This document shows positions 38,248-46,817 of a stretch of DNA of 64,000 bases, piece by piece. Origin of the DNA: Flavobacteriaceae bacterium (GTDB taxonomy: Bacteria; Bacteroidota; Bacteroidia; Flavobacteriales; Flavobacteriaceae). The notes below the pieces were generated by a model. It was not told where the DNA came from. It saw only the letters and a list, made by a program, of their open reading frames with translations, and did not search any database. The DNA lies in the NCBI GenBank assembly GCA_021739635.1, contig JAIPBH010000006.1, forward strand, positions 124,001-188,000, read 5' to 3'. Every line of letters starts with the position of its first letter. Position 1 is the first letter of the stretch. Position numbers and translations under genes: made by a program.

Positions 38248-41229
38248 TTAAAAGTTAACATTTACACCTAACGTAATTGTTCTTGACGCAAAATAGTTAT
38301 ATCTTCTGTCAATACCTGGCGTTAATGGATCAGCAGAACCTCCTAAGAAACCTCCGTTATCAACTGAACCTTTGTCTTGTAAAGATGGTTCAGGATCAGC
38401 TCCAGTATATCCAGTAATAGTAAATAAATTTTGAGCACTTAATGATAGTCTAATATCTTTAAAATATTTATTTCCTTCTGGTAAATCAAATGTGTATCCT
38501 ACAGAAATGTTATCAAGTTTAAAGAAGTCAGCTTTTTCAACATATAATGAACTAAATTTAGCATTTGTAATAGCTGGATCAGCATATTTAGTATTTATAA
38601 AGTTGTAAGACCCTTGGCTACCTACTCTAGGCTCATAAAATACTCTAAAGTTATTTACTAAACTGTGTCCAAATGCACCTCTAAAAAATGCATTAACATC
38701 CCAATTTTTGTATTTAAGAGTATGTGACCAACCAAGTTCAAAGTCTGGAATACCTTTTCCTAATTTAGTTAAATCACCATCAACTACACCATCACCATCA
38801 GCATCAATAGCATTTCCTATTGTTTGAGAAACATCAATATTGCCATCTCCATTGACATCCACAAAGTTTTGGCTTCCGTTTGTAACTGTACCATCCCATA
38901 CAGCTCCATAAATTTGACCTATCTCTTCACCTGGAGCAACTAATATTACAGCAGTATCATTTTGTCCTGGCGCACCAAGATTTCCTCTTAATGTTGAAGT
39001 ATCAAAAGTATCTAAAGTTGTTTTATAAGTAGAAAATACAATACCAGAAGTGTAAGTTAAATCATCTTTCTTAATGATATCATAGTTAATGGCTAATTCC
39101 AAACCTTTCGTAGATAAATCACCACCGTTTTCAACACGTCTTCCAGTAGGATATACGGCTACATCAACCGCTCTCTCTAAAATGAAATCAGATACTTTAC
39201 GAGTATATAAATCTAAAGTAGCATTAAAACGACCTGCAGTATATTCAATACCTAAGTTTGTTTCTGCTTTTTCTTCCCATTTTAAATCTGGGTTAGCATC
39301 TGTAGCTTGAATAGTACTAAGTTTATCTGCAGCAGGATTAAATCTAGCAACAGCCAAACCATATTGAGATGGTAATGAACCTGTAACACCGTAACCTAAA
39401 CGAACTTTAAATAAATCAACATTATCAAATTGTAAATATTTATTTAAATCAACACCTAAACCAAATGCTGGAAACGTACCCCATTTATTATTTTCCCCTA
39501 ATTTAGTAGAACCTTCTCTACGAATAGAAGCATTAAAATAAATGGCATCATCAAAAGTTGCGTTAAATCTACCAAAGAAAGCAATAATTCTTTGATTTGG
39601 TGATTTATCACTACTAATACTAATTTGACCTGCATTAACTTGATCTTGTGACCATTCTAAAGCATCTAAATACTCTAAATTATCATTTGGAAAATCTCCA
39701 GCAGATAAGAAATAATTATTATAGTTTTCTTCTTGCCAAGAATAACCAGCAGTAAATTTCATATTTAATTTATCAGAAGCATTTACATTATAATCTCCAT
39801 ATAGTTCAAATAATTTGAATCTATTTTCACCTGAAGTTAATCTTGCTAAACCTTTACGAGTTGGACTAGTAGCATTTCCTCTGAATAATGAAGTTGTTCT
39901 GTAGTATTCTTTATTAGTATATTTTGAAGCTTGCTCTGAATATATAGCATTCAAAGCAATATCATCAGATACTGAATATTTAAAGTTAGCACTGTAAGTA
40001 AATTCATTACGGCTACCCATATTAGTATTTTGATTAATAATAGAAACAGGATTAAAACTATCAAATAATCCTAATGTTTCAAAATATCCTCCATAAGGAA
40101 TCGCGTTGTAAGGATATGGAGAATCTGTACCATAAACAGGAGCTGTAGGATTATAAAGAATTGCATAACGTAAAGCTTCATTAAATCCAAAATCAGAATC
40201 TCTTTTAGTGTAAGATGCATTAAAATCAATTTTTAATTTATCATCTAAAATTGAAGTCCCAGCATTAAGTCTAGTGTTAAATTGTTTAAAACCAGATTTA
40301 TCTAAGATTCCTTGAGCATCTCTAAAGTTTGTAGAAACTCTAAAATTAGTATTATCATAACCACCTGTTATAGAAACGTTATGAACATTAGAAATAGCAT
40401 CTCTAGTTACTAAATCTAACCAATCTGTTCTACTTCCTAAATCAGTTCCTCCTGCAGCAGCAAATTCATCACCAGATAATTTGTCAATAGTATTTGATAT
40501 AGATGCAGTTGACACTTGACCATTGTAAGATACTTGAGTTGTTCCAGATTTACCACTTTTAGTAGTTACAATAATAACACCACTTGAACCACGTGATCCA
40601 TAAATAGCAGCAGCAGATCCATCTTTTAAAACAGTCATACTAGCTATATCACTAGGGTCAATGTTGTTTAAAGATGCACCAATAACACCATCAATTACAA
40701 TTAATGGAGATGAGTTAGAACCCACAGTTGAGATACCTCTTAAACGAATAACAGCATCATCATTTGGATTACCTCCTTTGTTGTAGATACTTAAACCAGC
40801 AACTTTACCTTGAAGTAATTCTGACGGATTGTTAATGGTTCCTCTGTTAAATTCTTCTTCACCTACTTTGGTGACTGCTGAAGTAATTTCTTTTTTAGTA
40901 GTACTACCGTATCCTACTACTACAACTTCATCTAGTTGAGCAGCATCTTCTGCTAGTGTTACATTAACTGTTGTTCCAGAAACTACTACTTCCTGAGTTA
41001 AGTAACCAACAAAAGAAAATACTAATGTAGTACCGCTGTTAGCATTGATAGAATAATTTCCATCGAAATCTGTTACGGTACCTGTTGCAGTACCTTTTAC
41101 AAGTACGTTAACTCCTGGTAGTGGACCTGATGCGTCAGATACAGTACCTGTAACTGATTGCGCATAAATAAAGCTTCCCAATAGCAAAGCCAAAGGAAGC
41201 AAAAGCTTCTTAAGTAATTTGTTTTTCAT
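38248..41229 (-). CDS. SusC/RagA-family TonB-dependent transporter (complete)
   Basis: A 993-residue outer-membrane protein with signal peptide (ending IYAQ), an N-terminal carboxypeptidase-like domain (TGTVSDASGPLPGVNVLVKGT near residue 26), the DEVVVVGYGS TonB-box region near 100, the SusC plug motif (SDIASMTVLKDGSAAAIYGSRG, written here in outline, near 190-215) and a C-terminal barrel ending TLGVNVNF. It imports oligosaccharides together with SusD. It is the promoter-proximal gene of the 12-gene leftward run. A LacI-type palindrome lies 138 bp upstream of its ATG, so it is probably repressed in the absence of its sugar. Confidence 0.96.
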   Translation of the reverse strand: MKNKLLKKLLLPLALLLGSFIYAQSVTGTVSDASGPLPGVNVLVKGTATGTVTDFDGNYSINANSGTTLVFSFVGYLTQEVVVSGTTVNVTLAEDAAQLDEVVVVGYGSTTKKEITSAVTKVGEEEFNRGTINNPSELLQGKVAGLSIYNKGGNPNDDAVIRLRGISTVGSNSSPLIVIDGVIGASLNNIDPSDIASMTVLKDGSAAAIYGSRGSSGVIIVTTKSGKSGTTQVSYNGQVSTASISNTIDKLSGDEFAAAGGTDLGSRTDWLDLVTRDAISNVHNVSITGGYDNTNFRVSTNFRDAQGILDKSGFKQFNTRLNAGTSILDDKLKIDFNASYTKRDSDFGFNEALRYAILYNPTAPVYGTDSPYPYNAIPYGGYFETLGLFDSFNPVSIINQNTNMGSRNEFTYSANFKYSVSDDIALNAIYSEQASKYTNKEYYRTTSLFRGNATSPTRKGLARLTSGENRFKLFELYGDYNVNASDKLNMKFTAGYSWQEENYNNYFLSAGDFPNDNLEYLDALEWSQDQVNAGQISISSDKSPNQRIIAFFGRFNATFDDAIYFNASIRREGSTKLGENNKWGTFPAFGLGVDLNKYLQFDNVDLFKVRLGYGVTGSLPSQYGLAVARFNPAADKLSTIQATDANPDLKWEEKAETNLGIEYTAGRFNATLDLYTRKVSDFILERAVDVAVYPTGRRVENGGDLSTKGLELAINYDIIKKDDLTYTSGIVFSTYKTTLDTFDTSTLRGNLGAPGQNDTAVILVAPGEEIGQIYGAVWDGTVTNGSQNFVDVNGDGNIDVSQTIGNAIDADGDGVVDGDLTKLGKGIPDFELGWSHTLKYKNWDVNAFFRGAFGHSLVNNFRVFYEPRVGSQGSYNFINTKYADPAITNAKFSSLYVEKADFFKLDNISVGYTFDLPEGNKYFKDIRLSLSAQNLFTITGYTGADPEPSLQDKGSVDNGGFLGGSADPLTPGIDRRYNYFASRTITLGVNVNF

Positions 41230-41630
41230 TTTGAGTTAGTTGATAAATTAGTTTGTTAATTAATTTGACATTTTAAGATAGTGTTAAAATAAAGTTAACT
41301 AAAAAACGAATTTTACATTTTTTAAACACATATAAAAGAAAAACATAAAAAAACCGCTTATTTTTTACCGAAATCGTTTTCGGTGATTGTTAAATATAGA
41401 ATTTCTGGACATTTTTGTTATCATTTAATCAAATATCACATTGCTTAATTACCAATTAAACACAATAATCACTAATAAATTATCAAAAGAATAATGGAAG
41501 AATAATCATGACTTAAAAATCAAAAAATAATAATTAAAAAAACCCCACATAATAGCTATTTATACAAAATTGTCTTGTATTTTTATAAATAACTGATTTG
41601 TTAAAAACTAAATTGATAAAAGAGTAAAAA
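41230..41630. other. Divergent regulatory region between susC and the LacI regulator
   Basis: About 400 bp of very AT-rich non-coding DNA between two divergent start codons. It holds the LacI-type palindrome listed separately. I see no other gene; promoters for susC and lacI must be here, but no perfect TAnnTTTG box could be fixed. Confidence 0.7.
41367..41384. promoter_or_regulatory. LacI-type operator upstream of susC
   Basis: ACCGAAATCGTTTTCGGT is an 18-bp palindrome with a central CG, 8 of 9 positions symmetric, as expected for LacI-family operators. A near-identical site lies before the GH65 gene at 42693. It sits in the susC/lacI divergent region, so it likely controls susC and maybe the regulator itself. 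Confidence 0.82.
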
Positions 41631-42671
41631 ATGCCCAAGGTTACTTTAAAAAAACTAGCAAAAATTTTAGGAATATCTCCTGCAACAGTTTCAAAGGCTT
41701 TAAAAAATTATCCTGATATTAATGAAAATACAAAAAAACGTGTTTTAGAGTTAGCAAAAAGTTTAAATTATCAACCTAATTCTTTAGCTCAAGGCTTGAG
41801 AAATAATGAATCTAAAATTATTGGATTAGTGATTCCTGAAATTGTGCATCATTTTTTTTCAAATATTATTTCAGGCGTTATTAAAGCAGCAGAGAAAAAA
41901 GGCTACTTAATAATTATACTTCAGTCTAATGAATCTTATGAACAAGAAAAAAGTCATTTGAAAAAATTAATGGATAAAAACGTTGATGGTATCTTATTAT
42001 CTCTTTCTGATACAACAACTGAATACAAACATATTAAGCAAGTAATAGATAGAGGTATTCCTATTGTGATGTATGATAAAATCTCAAAACTAATTAGTGC
42101 TTCAAAAGTAATAATTGATGATCAAAAAGCTGCTTTTAATGCTACTCAGTACCTAATTGATACAGGTTGTAGAAAAATTGCACATATTAGAGGTGATTTA
42201 AAACCCCAAACAACTATTGACCGATTTATTGGCTATAAAAAGGCATTAGCGAAAAACAATATTGAATTTGATGCTTCATTGGTTTACAACTGTAAAGGTT
42301 TAACTTTTAATGAGGGTTATAAAATCGCAAAAAAAATTATTAACGATCATAAAGATGTTGATGGTGTATTTGCTTTTACTGATTTAGTAGCTACAGGTGT
42401 ACTTAAAAGATTTAGGGAATTAGATATTCACGTCCCAAATCAAGTTTCTGTCATGGGCTTTAGTGATTGGTTTTTAACAAAGATAACTACTCCAACCTTA
42501 TCAACTGTACATCAACCAGGTTATGAAATGGGTCAAGAAGCTTTTGAAGTATTGTATAGAGATATTTGTACCCTAAAAAAAGGCCTTAAAATTATTCCTG
42601 AAATAATAGAAATACCAACCTATATAGTCCCAAGAAATTCTACCAAAAAACTACCTAAAATTTCAAAATAA
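41631..42671 (+). CDS. LacI-family transcriptional regulator
   Basis: A 346-residue protein. The LacI helix-turn-helix and hinge are at residues 3-58 (TLKKLAKILGISPATVSKAL, then NYQPNSLAQGLR), followed by the sugar-binding domain (IIGLVIPEIVHHFFSNI, DGILLSLSD, HIRGD, GVFAFTDLVATG, VSVMGFSDW). It is encoded divergently from susC and 121 bp before the GH65 gene. Matching palindromes stand before both target genes, so it is probably the local repressor for an alpha-glucoside regulon; the effector is likely the imported sugar or a breakdown product (inference). Confidence 0.95.
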   Translation: MPKVTLKKLAKILGISPATVSKALKNYPDINENTKKRVLELAKSLNYQPNSLAQGLRNNESKIIGLVIPEIVHHFFSNIISGVIKAAEKKGYLIIILQSNESYEQEKSHLKKLMDKNVDGILLSLSDTTTEYKHIKQVIDRGIPIVMYDKISKLISASKVIIDDQKAAFNATQYLIDTGCRKIAHIRGDLKPQTTIDRFIGYKKALAKNNIEFDASLVYNCKGLTFNEGYKIAKKIINDHKDVDGVFAFTDLVATGVLKRFRELDIHVPNQVSVMGFSDWFLTKITTPTLSTVHQPGYEMGQEAFEVLYRDICTLKKGLKIIPEIIEIPTYIVPRNSTKKLPKISK

Positions 42672-42692
42672 ATACCATTATTTAATAATTAT

Positions 42693-42710
42693 ACCGAAAT
42701 CGTTATCGGT
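42693..42710. promoter_or_regulatory. LacI-type operator upstream of the GH65 gene
   Basis: ACCGAAATCGTTATCGGT differs from the susC site by a single base and has the same central CG; 7 of 9 half-site positions are symmetric. It lies 83 bp before the GH65 ATG and just after the lacI stop, in position to repress the GH65-GH13 pair. Confidence 0.82.
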
Positions 42711-42792
42711 ACATTATTCTCTATTTTTTTCTGTATAAATTAAGAAATCAAAAAAAAATAGTGAAATTAGTTTCATACTTAATACTTTTTAT

Positions 42793-44823
42793 ATGAAACC
42801 CTTATTTTTTACCATTCTATTTTTTTGTGTTTTTCTTAGTTTTTCTCAACAAGATGGCTGGCATATTTCAACAACTAATAAGACAAATTATACAGGAATT
42901 GTTGTGGCCAATGGCAGAATTGGCATACTACCATCTGAAAAGCCCTTTGAAGTAAAGCAAATTATTTTAAATAATGTATATGATAAAGAATCTCAGCTTG
43001 GCGTAAGTAGAATTCTTGAAGGCATGAATTTTGGAAATATTAATTTATTTATTGATGATGAGCTTATCGATGAATCTAATATTTCTAATTGGAAACAAAC
43101 TTTAAATATGGAAAACGGCAGTTTTACAACGTCCTTTTCTTTTAAAGAAAAAGCATTAATCACATATACAATTTATGCTTTGCGAAATGTACCTTACAGC
43201 GGTTACATAGATATTCAAGTGGAAGCAAAAAAAGATATTGACATAACGTGTATTGGAAAAATTGAAACGTTGCCTGAATATCAAAACCCTTTAAGCACGT
43301 TTCGTGTTTTAAAAGACCTTGAAACCACTATGCCAATTCTTCAAACCGTAGCAAAAAGCAGATTTGGAAGGCATACGGTAGCAACTTCAGCAACATTTAT
43401 TTGGCATGACATCAATTCAACAAGAGAACACCAAAGACCAGAACTAATTCACCATAAAATTTCAGATTATAACAATCAATTATCATTTGAAAAAACTATC
43501 AAATCTGGAAATAGATTAAATTTTGCTTGGACAGCTGCACAATGCACAACTCAAGACTTTGCCGATCCACAGAATGAATCTGAACGTTTTGTTATTTTTA
43601 ATTTATTAACTCCAAAAAAAGATTTATTAAATCCGCACAACAACCTTTGGAATACCCTTTGGGAAGGTGATATTATAATTGAAGGCGATTTACAATCACA
43701 ACAAGATGTACGTTTAGCATTATATCATTTATATGCTTTTGGAAGAGGTGATTCAAATTTAAGTATTGCACCTATGGGTTTGTCGTCTCAAAACTATAAC
43801 GGCCATATATTTTGGGATACAGAACTTTGGATGTATCCTCCATTATTATTACTCAATCAAGATATTGCAAAATCGTTAGTTAACTATCGCTCAGATCGTT
43901 TAGAAGTAGCCAAAAGAAAAGCCATTAATTTTGGGTATAAAGGTGCTATGTTTCCTTGGGAAAGTGATGATACAGGAGAAGAAGCAACTCCAGCATGGGC
44001 TTTAACAGGAACTTTTGAACACCATATAACTGCTGATGTAGCCATTGCGTTTTGGAATTATTACAGAGTCACGAAAGACAAACTTTGGCTTCAAGAACGT
44101 GGCTATCCTATGCTTAAAGAAGTTGCCGATTATTGGGTGAGTCGTTCCACTAAAAATGATGATGGCTCATACTCTATTAAAAACGTAGTAGGCGCTAATG
44201 AAGATGCACCAAATGTTGATGACAATGCCTTTACAAATGGTTCAGCCATTACAGCCTTACAGTTTGCTACGCTTTCAGCTTTAGAGTTACATATTGAACC
44301 AAACCCAAATTGGAACCTAGTTGCAGAACATATTAAAATTCACAAGTTTCCTGATGGCACTACCATGGAACATAGCAATTATAAAGGAGAAACCATTAAA
44401 CAAGCTGATGTCAACTTACTATCATTCCCATTAAATATTATTAATGATAAAGAAACCATTATTAAAGATTTAAAATATTATGAACCTAAAATAAGAATAG
44501 ACGGTCCAACTATGGGAAAATCAGCCTTAGCGGCAATTTATGCTCAGTTAGGCGATGTTGATAATGCGTTTAGACTTTTTAAAGAAAGTTACGAACCCAA
44601 TAAACGTCCTCCTTTTGGAGCACTTTCAGAAACAGCAACTGGGCATGAACCGTATTTTGCAACAGGAGCTGGTGGTATGCTACAAACCGTATTGTTTGGT
44701 TTTGGTGGCTTAAGAATAACCAATGAAGGCATTATTCAAAAAAATTCAATTTTACCAAAACAATGGAAATCTTTAACTCTAAAAGGTATTGGCCCTGAAA
44801 AAAAGACATATATCATTAAATAA
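42793..44823 (+). CDS. GH65-family enzyme, exported (alpha-glucosidase/kojibiose hydrolase-like)
   Basis: A 676-residue protein with a signal peptide (FLSFSQQ, cleavage near residue 18-20). The N-terminal beta-sandwich (about 20-270) and the (alpha/alpha)6 barrel match GH65: GHIFWDTELWMYPP at 337-350, FPWESDDTGEEATP near 387, and VVGANEDAP containing Glu470, the expected general acid. A second acidic residue, Glu613 in LSETATGHEPYF, stands where phosphorylases bind phosphate, which favours a hydrolase. GH65 acts on trehalose, kojibiose, nigerose or maltose. Export of the enzyme also argues against a phosphorylase. It is followed by a GH13 gene after 11 bp and is preceded by a LacI-type operator. 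Confidence 0.87.
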   Translation: MKPLFFTILFFCVFLSFSQQDGWHISTTNKTNYTGIVVANGRIGILPSEKPFEVKQIILNNVYDKESQLGVSRILEGMNFGNINLFIDDELIDESNISNWKQTLNMENGSFTTSFSFKEKALITYTIYALRNVPYSGYIDIQVEAKKDIDITCIGKIETLPEYQNPLSTFRVLKDLETTMPILQTVAKSRFGRHTVATSATFIWHDINSTREHQRPELIHHKISDYNNQLSFEKTIKSGNRLNFAWTAAQCTTQDFADPQNESERFVIFNLLTPKKDLLNPHNNLWNTLWEGDIIIEGDLQSQQDVRLALYHLYAFGRGDSNLSIAPMGLSSQNYNGHIFWDTELWMYPPLLLLNQDIAKSLVNYRSDRLEVAKRKAINFGYKGAMFPWESDDTGEEATPAWALTGTFEHHITADVAIAFWNYYRVTKDKLWLQERGYPMLKEVADYWVSRSTKNDDGSYSIKNVVGANEDAPNVDDNAFTNGSAITALQFATLSALELHIEPNPNWNLVAEHIKIHKFPDGTTMEHSNYKGETIKQADVNLLSFPLNIINDKETIIKDLKYYEPKIRIDGPTMGKSALAAIYAQLGDVDNAFRLFKESYEPNKRPPFGALSETATGHEPYFATGAGGMLQTVLFGFGGLRITNEGIIQKNSILPKQWKSLTLKGIGPEKKTYIIK

Positions 44824-44834
44824 TTAAACAAATC

Positions 44835-46565
44835 ATGAAAAACTTTTTTGTAAAAATTTTAATTTTTATGCTAATTACTAGCTGTTCCGGAGAGAAAAAA
44901 CAAAAAGAAGTGATTGTTCCTAATAAAGCATGGTGGAAAGAAGCCATAGTTTACCAAATTTATCCTAGGAGTTTTAAAGATTCTGACGGAGATGGCATAG
45001 GCGATTTAAAAGGTATTATTGAAAAACTCGATTATATTAAAAGTTTAGGTGTTACTATGGTTTGGTTGAATCCTTTTTATCAATCTCCAAATGTAGATAA
45101 CGGTTATGATGTAAGTGATTATAAAGCCATACTTCCAGAATTTGGAACCATGGAAGACTTTGATGCATTGGTAAAAGGCTTACATGAGCGTGATATAAAA
45201 TTTGTTTTAGATGTAGTAGTAAACCATAGCAGTGACCAACATGAATGGTTTAAACAAGCAAGAAGTTCAAGAGACAATCCTTACAGAGATTATTACCATT
45301 GGTGGCCAGCTGAAAAAGGAAAACCAAATTACAGATATAGCTTATTTGACGCCAAAGGTGATGCTTGGCAATACGATTCTATTACCAATTCTTATTATCT
45401 GCACTATTTTGCAAAAGAGCAACCAGATTTGAATTGGGAAAATCAAAAAGTAAGGAATGAGGTTTATGATATTATGCAGTTTTGGGCAGATAAAGGTGTT
45501 GACGGATTCCGTTTAGATGCCTTTCAATTTGCAGCAAAAGACACAACTTTTCCTAAATTTCCAGAAGGGTTTGAAAAGGATTTTATTCAATACTACGCCA
45601 TGCAAGATGGGCTTCATGATTATTTAAAAGAAATGAATGAACAAGTGTTTAGTAAATATGATGTGATGAGCGTTGCCGAAGGCGCTGGACGAAATTTTCA
45701 AGAAGCCCATGAATTGGTAGATTCAGAAAGAAAAGAACTCAATGTAGCTTACGCTTTTGATGCTGTAGATATTGCAAAACCAGAAGGTTATAGCTTCTCA
45801 CACTTTAAAGAAGTATTTACAAAATGGGATAAAGAATTTTCCAAAAAAGGATGGCTATCAATTTTTTTATCAAATCACGATCAAGCTAGGCTAGTTAGTA
45901 GGTTTGGAAATGATAGCCCAGAATTTAGGGAAGCATCATCAAAAATGTTGAATACGTTTTTACTCAGTATGAGAGGAACACCTTTTCTATATTATGGTGA
46001 TGAAATTGGAATGACCAATATAAATTTTGATAGTATTTCTCAATACAAAGATGTTGCAGCTATAAACGGTTATAAAAAAGCAGCTTCTGAAGGTGCAGAT
46101 ATGATTAAGTTTATGAGCGATTTAAACTTTGCTTCTCGTGATAATGGCAGAACACCAATGCAATGGGACAGTTCTGAAAACGCCAATTTTACTTCTGGAA
46201 CTCCATGGCTTCCAGTAAATGAAAATCATAAAAGCATTAATGTTTTTACTGAAAATAGTAATCCAAATTCTATTTTAAATCATTTTAAAAAAATGGTTAA
46301 ACTTCGTAAAGAACATGAGGTTTTAATTTATGGTGATTATGAATTATTAGCTGCTGAAAATCCAGATATTTATGCTTATACCAGAACTTTAAATAATGAA
46401 AAAGTATTAGTGCTTTTAAACTTTACAAACCATGATTCTAGTATTGAATTAACAGAAATTGGTGCAATTAATGAACCTTTAATTAATAACTACTCAACAG
46501 TTGAAGTTAACAAAAATAATATTCAACTTAAACCATATCAAGCCATCATATTTAAGCTAAATTAA
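44835..46565 (+). CDS. GH13 oligo-alpha-glucosidase, lipoprotein
   Basis: A 576-residue protein with a lipobox (LITSC, Cys17). It opens with WWKEAIVYQIYPRSF and DGDGIGDLKGI, typical of the oligo-1,6-glucosidase/alpha-glucosidase part of GH13. Catalytic regions: DVVVNH at 126-131, GFRLD with nucleophile Asp228, VAE with acid/base Glu282, and SNHD with Asp349. The C-terminal beta domain ends near 576. It probably releases glucose from short alpha-glucosides in the periplasm or at the surface, alongside the GH65 enzyme 11 bp upstream. Linkage preference (alpha-1,6 versus alpha-1,4) is not decided. Confidence 0.94.
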   Translation: MKNFFVKILIFMLITSCSGEKKQKEVIVPNKAWWKEAIVYQIYPRSFKDSDGDGIGDLKGIIEKLDYIKSLGVTMVWLNPFYQSPNVDNGYDVSDYKAILPEFGTMEDFDALVKGLHERDIKFVLDVVVNHSSDQHEWFKQARSSRDNPYRDYYHWWPAEKGKPNYRYSLFDAKGDAWQYDSITNSYYLHYFAKEQPDLNWENQKVRNEVYDIMQFWADKGVDGFRLDAFQFAAKDTTFPKFPEGFEKDFIQYYAMQDGLHDYLKEMNEQVFSKYDVMSVAEGAGRNFQEAHELVDSERKELNVAYAFDAVDIAKPEGYSFSHFKEVFTKWDKEFSKKGWLSIFLSNHDQARLVSRFGNDSPEFREASSKMLNTFLLSMRGTPFLYYGDEIGMTNINFDSISQYKDVAAINGYKKAASEGADMIKFMSDLNFASRDNGRTPMQWDSSENANFTSGTPWLPVNENHKSINVFTENSNPNSILNHFKKMVKLRKEHEVLIYGDYELLAAENPDIYAYTRTLNNEKVLVLLNFTNHDSSIELTEIGAINEPLINNYSTVEVNKNNIQLKPYQAIIFKLN

Positions 46566-46602
46566 TTTAAATTAGCTCAACCAGTTAAGCCTTAATAAAA
46601 AA

Positions 46603-46628
46603 AGCTTCTTGTTTCCAAGAAGCTTTTT
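46603..46628. terminator. Terminator downstream of the GH13 gene and of the tRNA
   Basis: A perfect 9-bp stem (AGCTTCTTG at 46603-46611, CAAGAAGCT at 46616-46624) with a TTTC loop is flanked by A and T runs. It lies between the GH13 stop and the 3' end of the convergent tRNA-Leu gene, so it can serve both. Confidence 0.8.
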
Positions 46629-46638
46629 CCTTTAGTTG

Positions 46639-46720
46639 TGCGGGCGGGGAGACTCGAACTCCCACACCTCGCGGCACTAGATCCTAAGTCTAGCGTGTCT
46701 ACCAATTCCACCACGCCCGC
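46639..46720 (-). tRNA. tRNA-Leu (anticodon UAG)
   Basis: On the minus strand the sequence begins GCGGGCGTGGTGGAATTGG and its 7-bp acceptor stem pairs with CGCCCGC before discriminator A. The anticodon arm is CTAGA-CTTAGGA-TCTAG, giving anticodon UAG. A long variable arm (TGCCGCGAGGTGT region) and the TTCGAGTC T-loop fit a class II leucine tRNA. Length is 82 nt. CCA is not encoded after the discriminator. Confidence 0.95.
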
Positions 46721-46790
46721 TAAAGGTTTGCAAATATAATCAAGATTTTTAAATTGCAAACACATACCCTTAAAAACCTTCAATTTTTAT

Positions 46791-46798
46791 TACTTTTG
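46791..46798 (+). promoter_or_regulatory. Candidate -7 promoter box of the M20 dipeptidase gene
   Basis: TACTTTTG matches the Bacteroidota -7 consensus TAnnTTTG and ends 19 bp before the ATG at 46818. No good -33 TTG is seen at the usual spacing, so this is tentative. Confidence 0.35.
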
Positions 46799-46817
46799 AA
46801 ACAAATACAAATTAATC

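Noticed and set aside
42793-44823. Reading the GH65 gene as a maltose or trehalose phosphorylase
   Set aside because: A signal peptide and an acidic residue in the phosphate-binding segment argue for an exported hydrolase instead.
46592-46783. 63-codon open frame on the minus strand
   Set aside because: It runs straight through the tRNA-Leu gene and its terminator, so it is not a protein gene.
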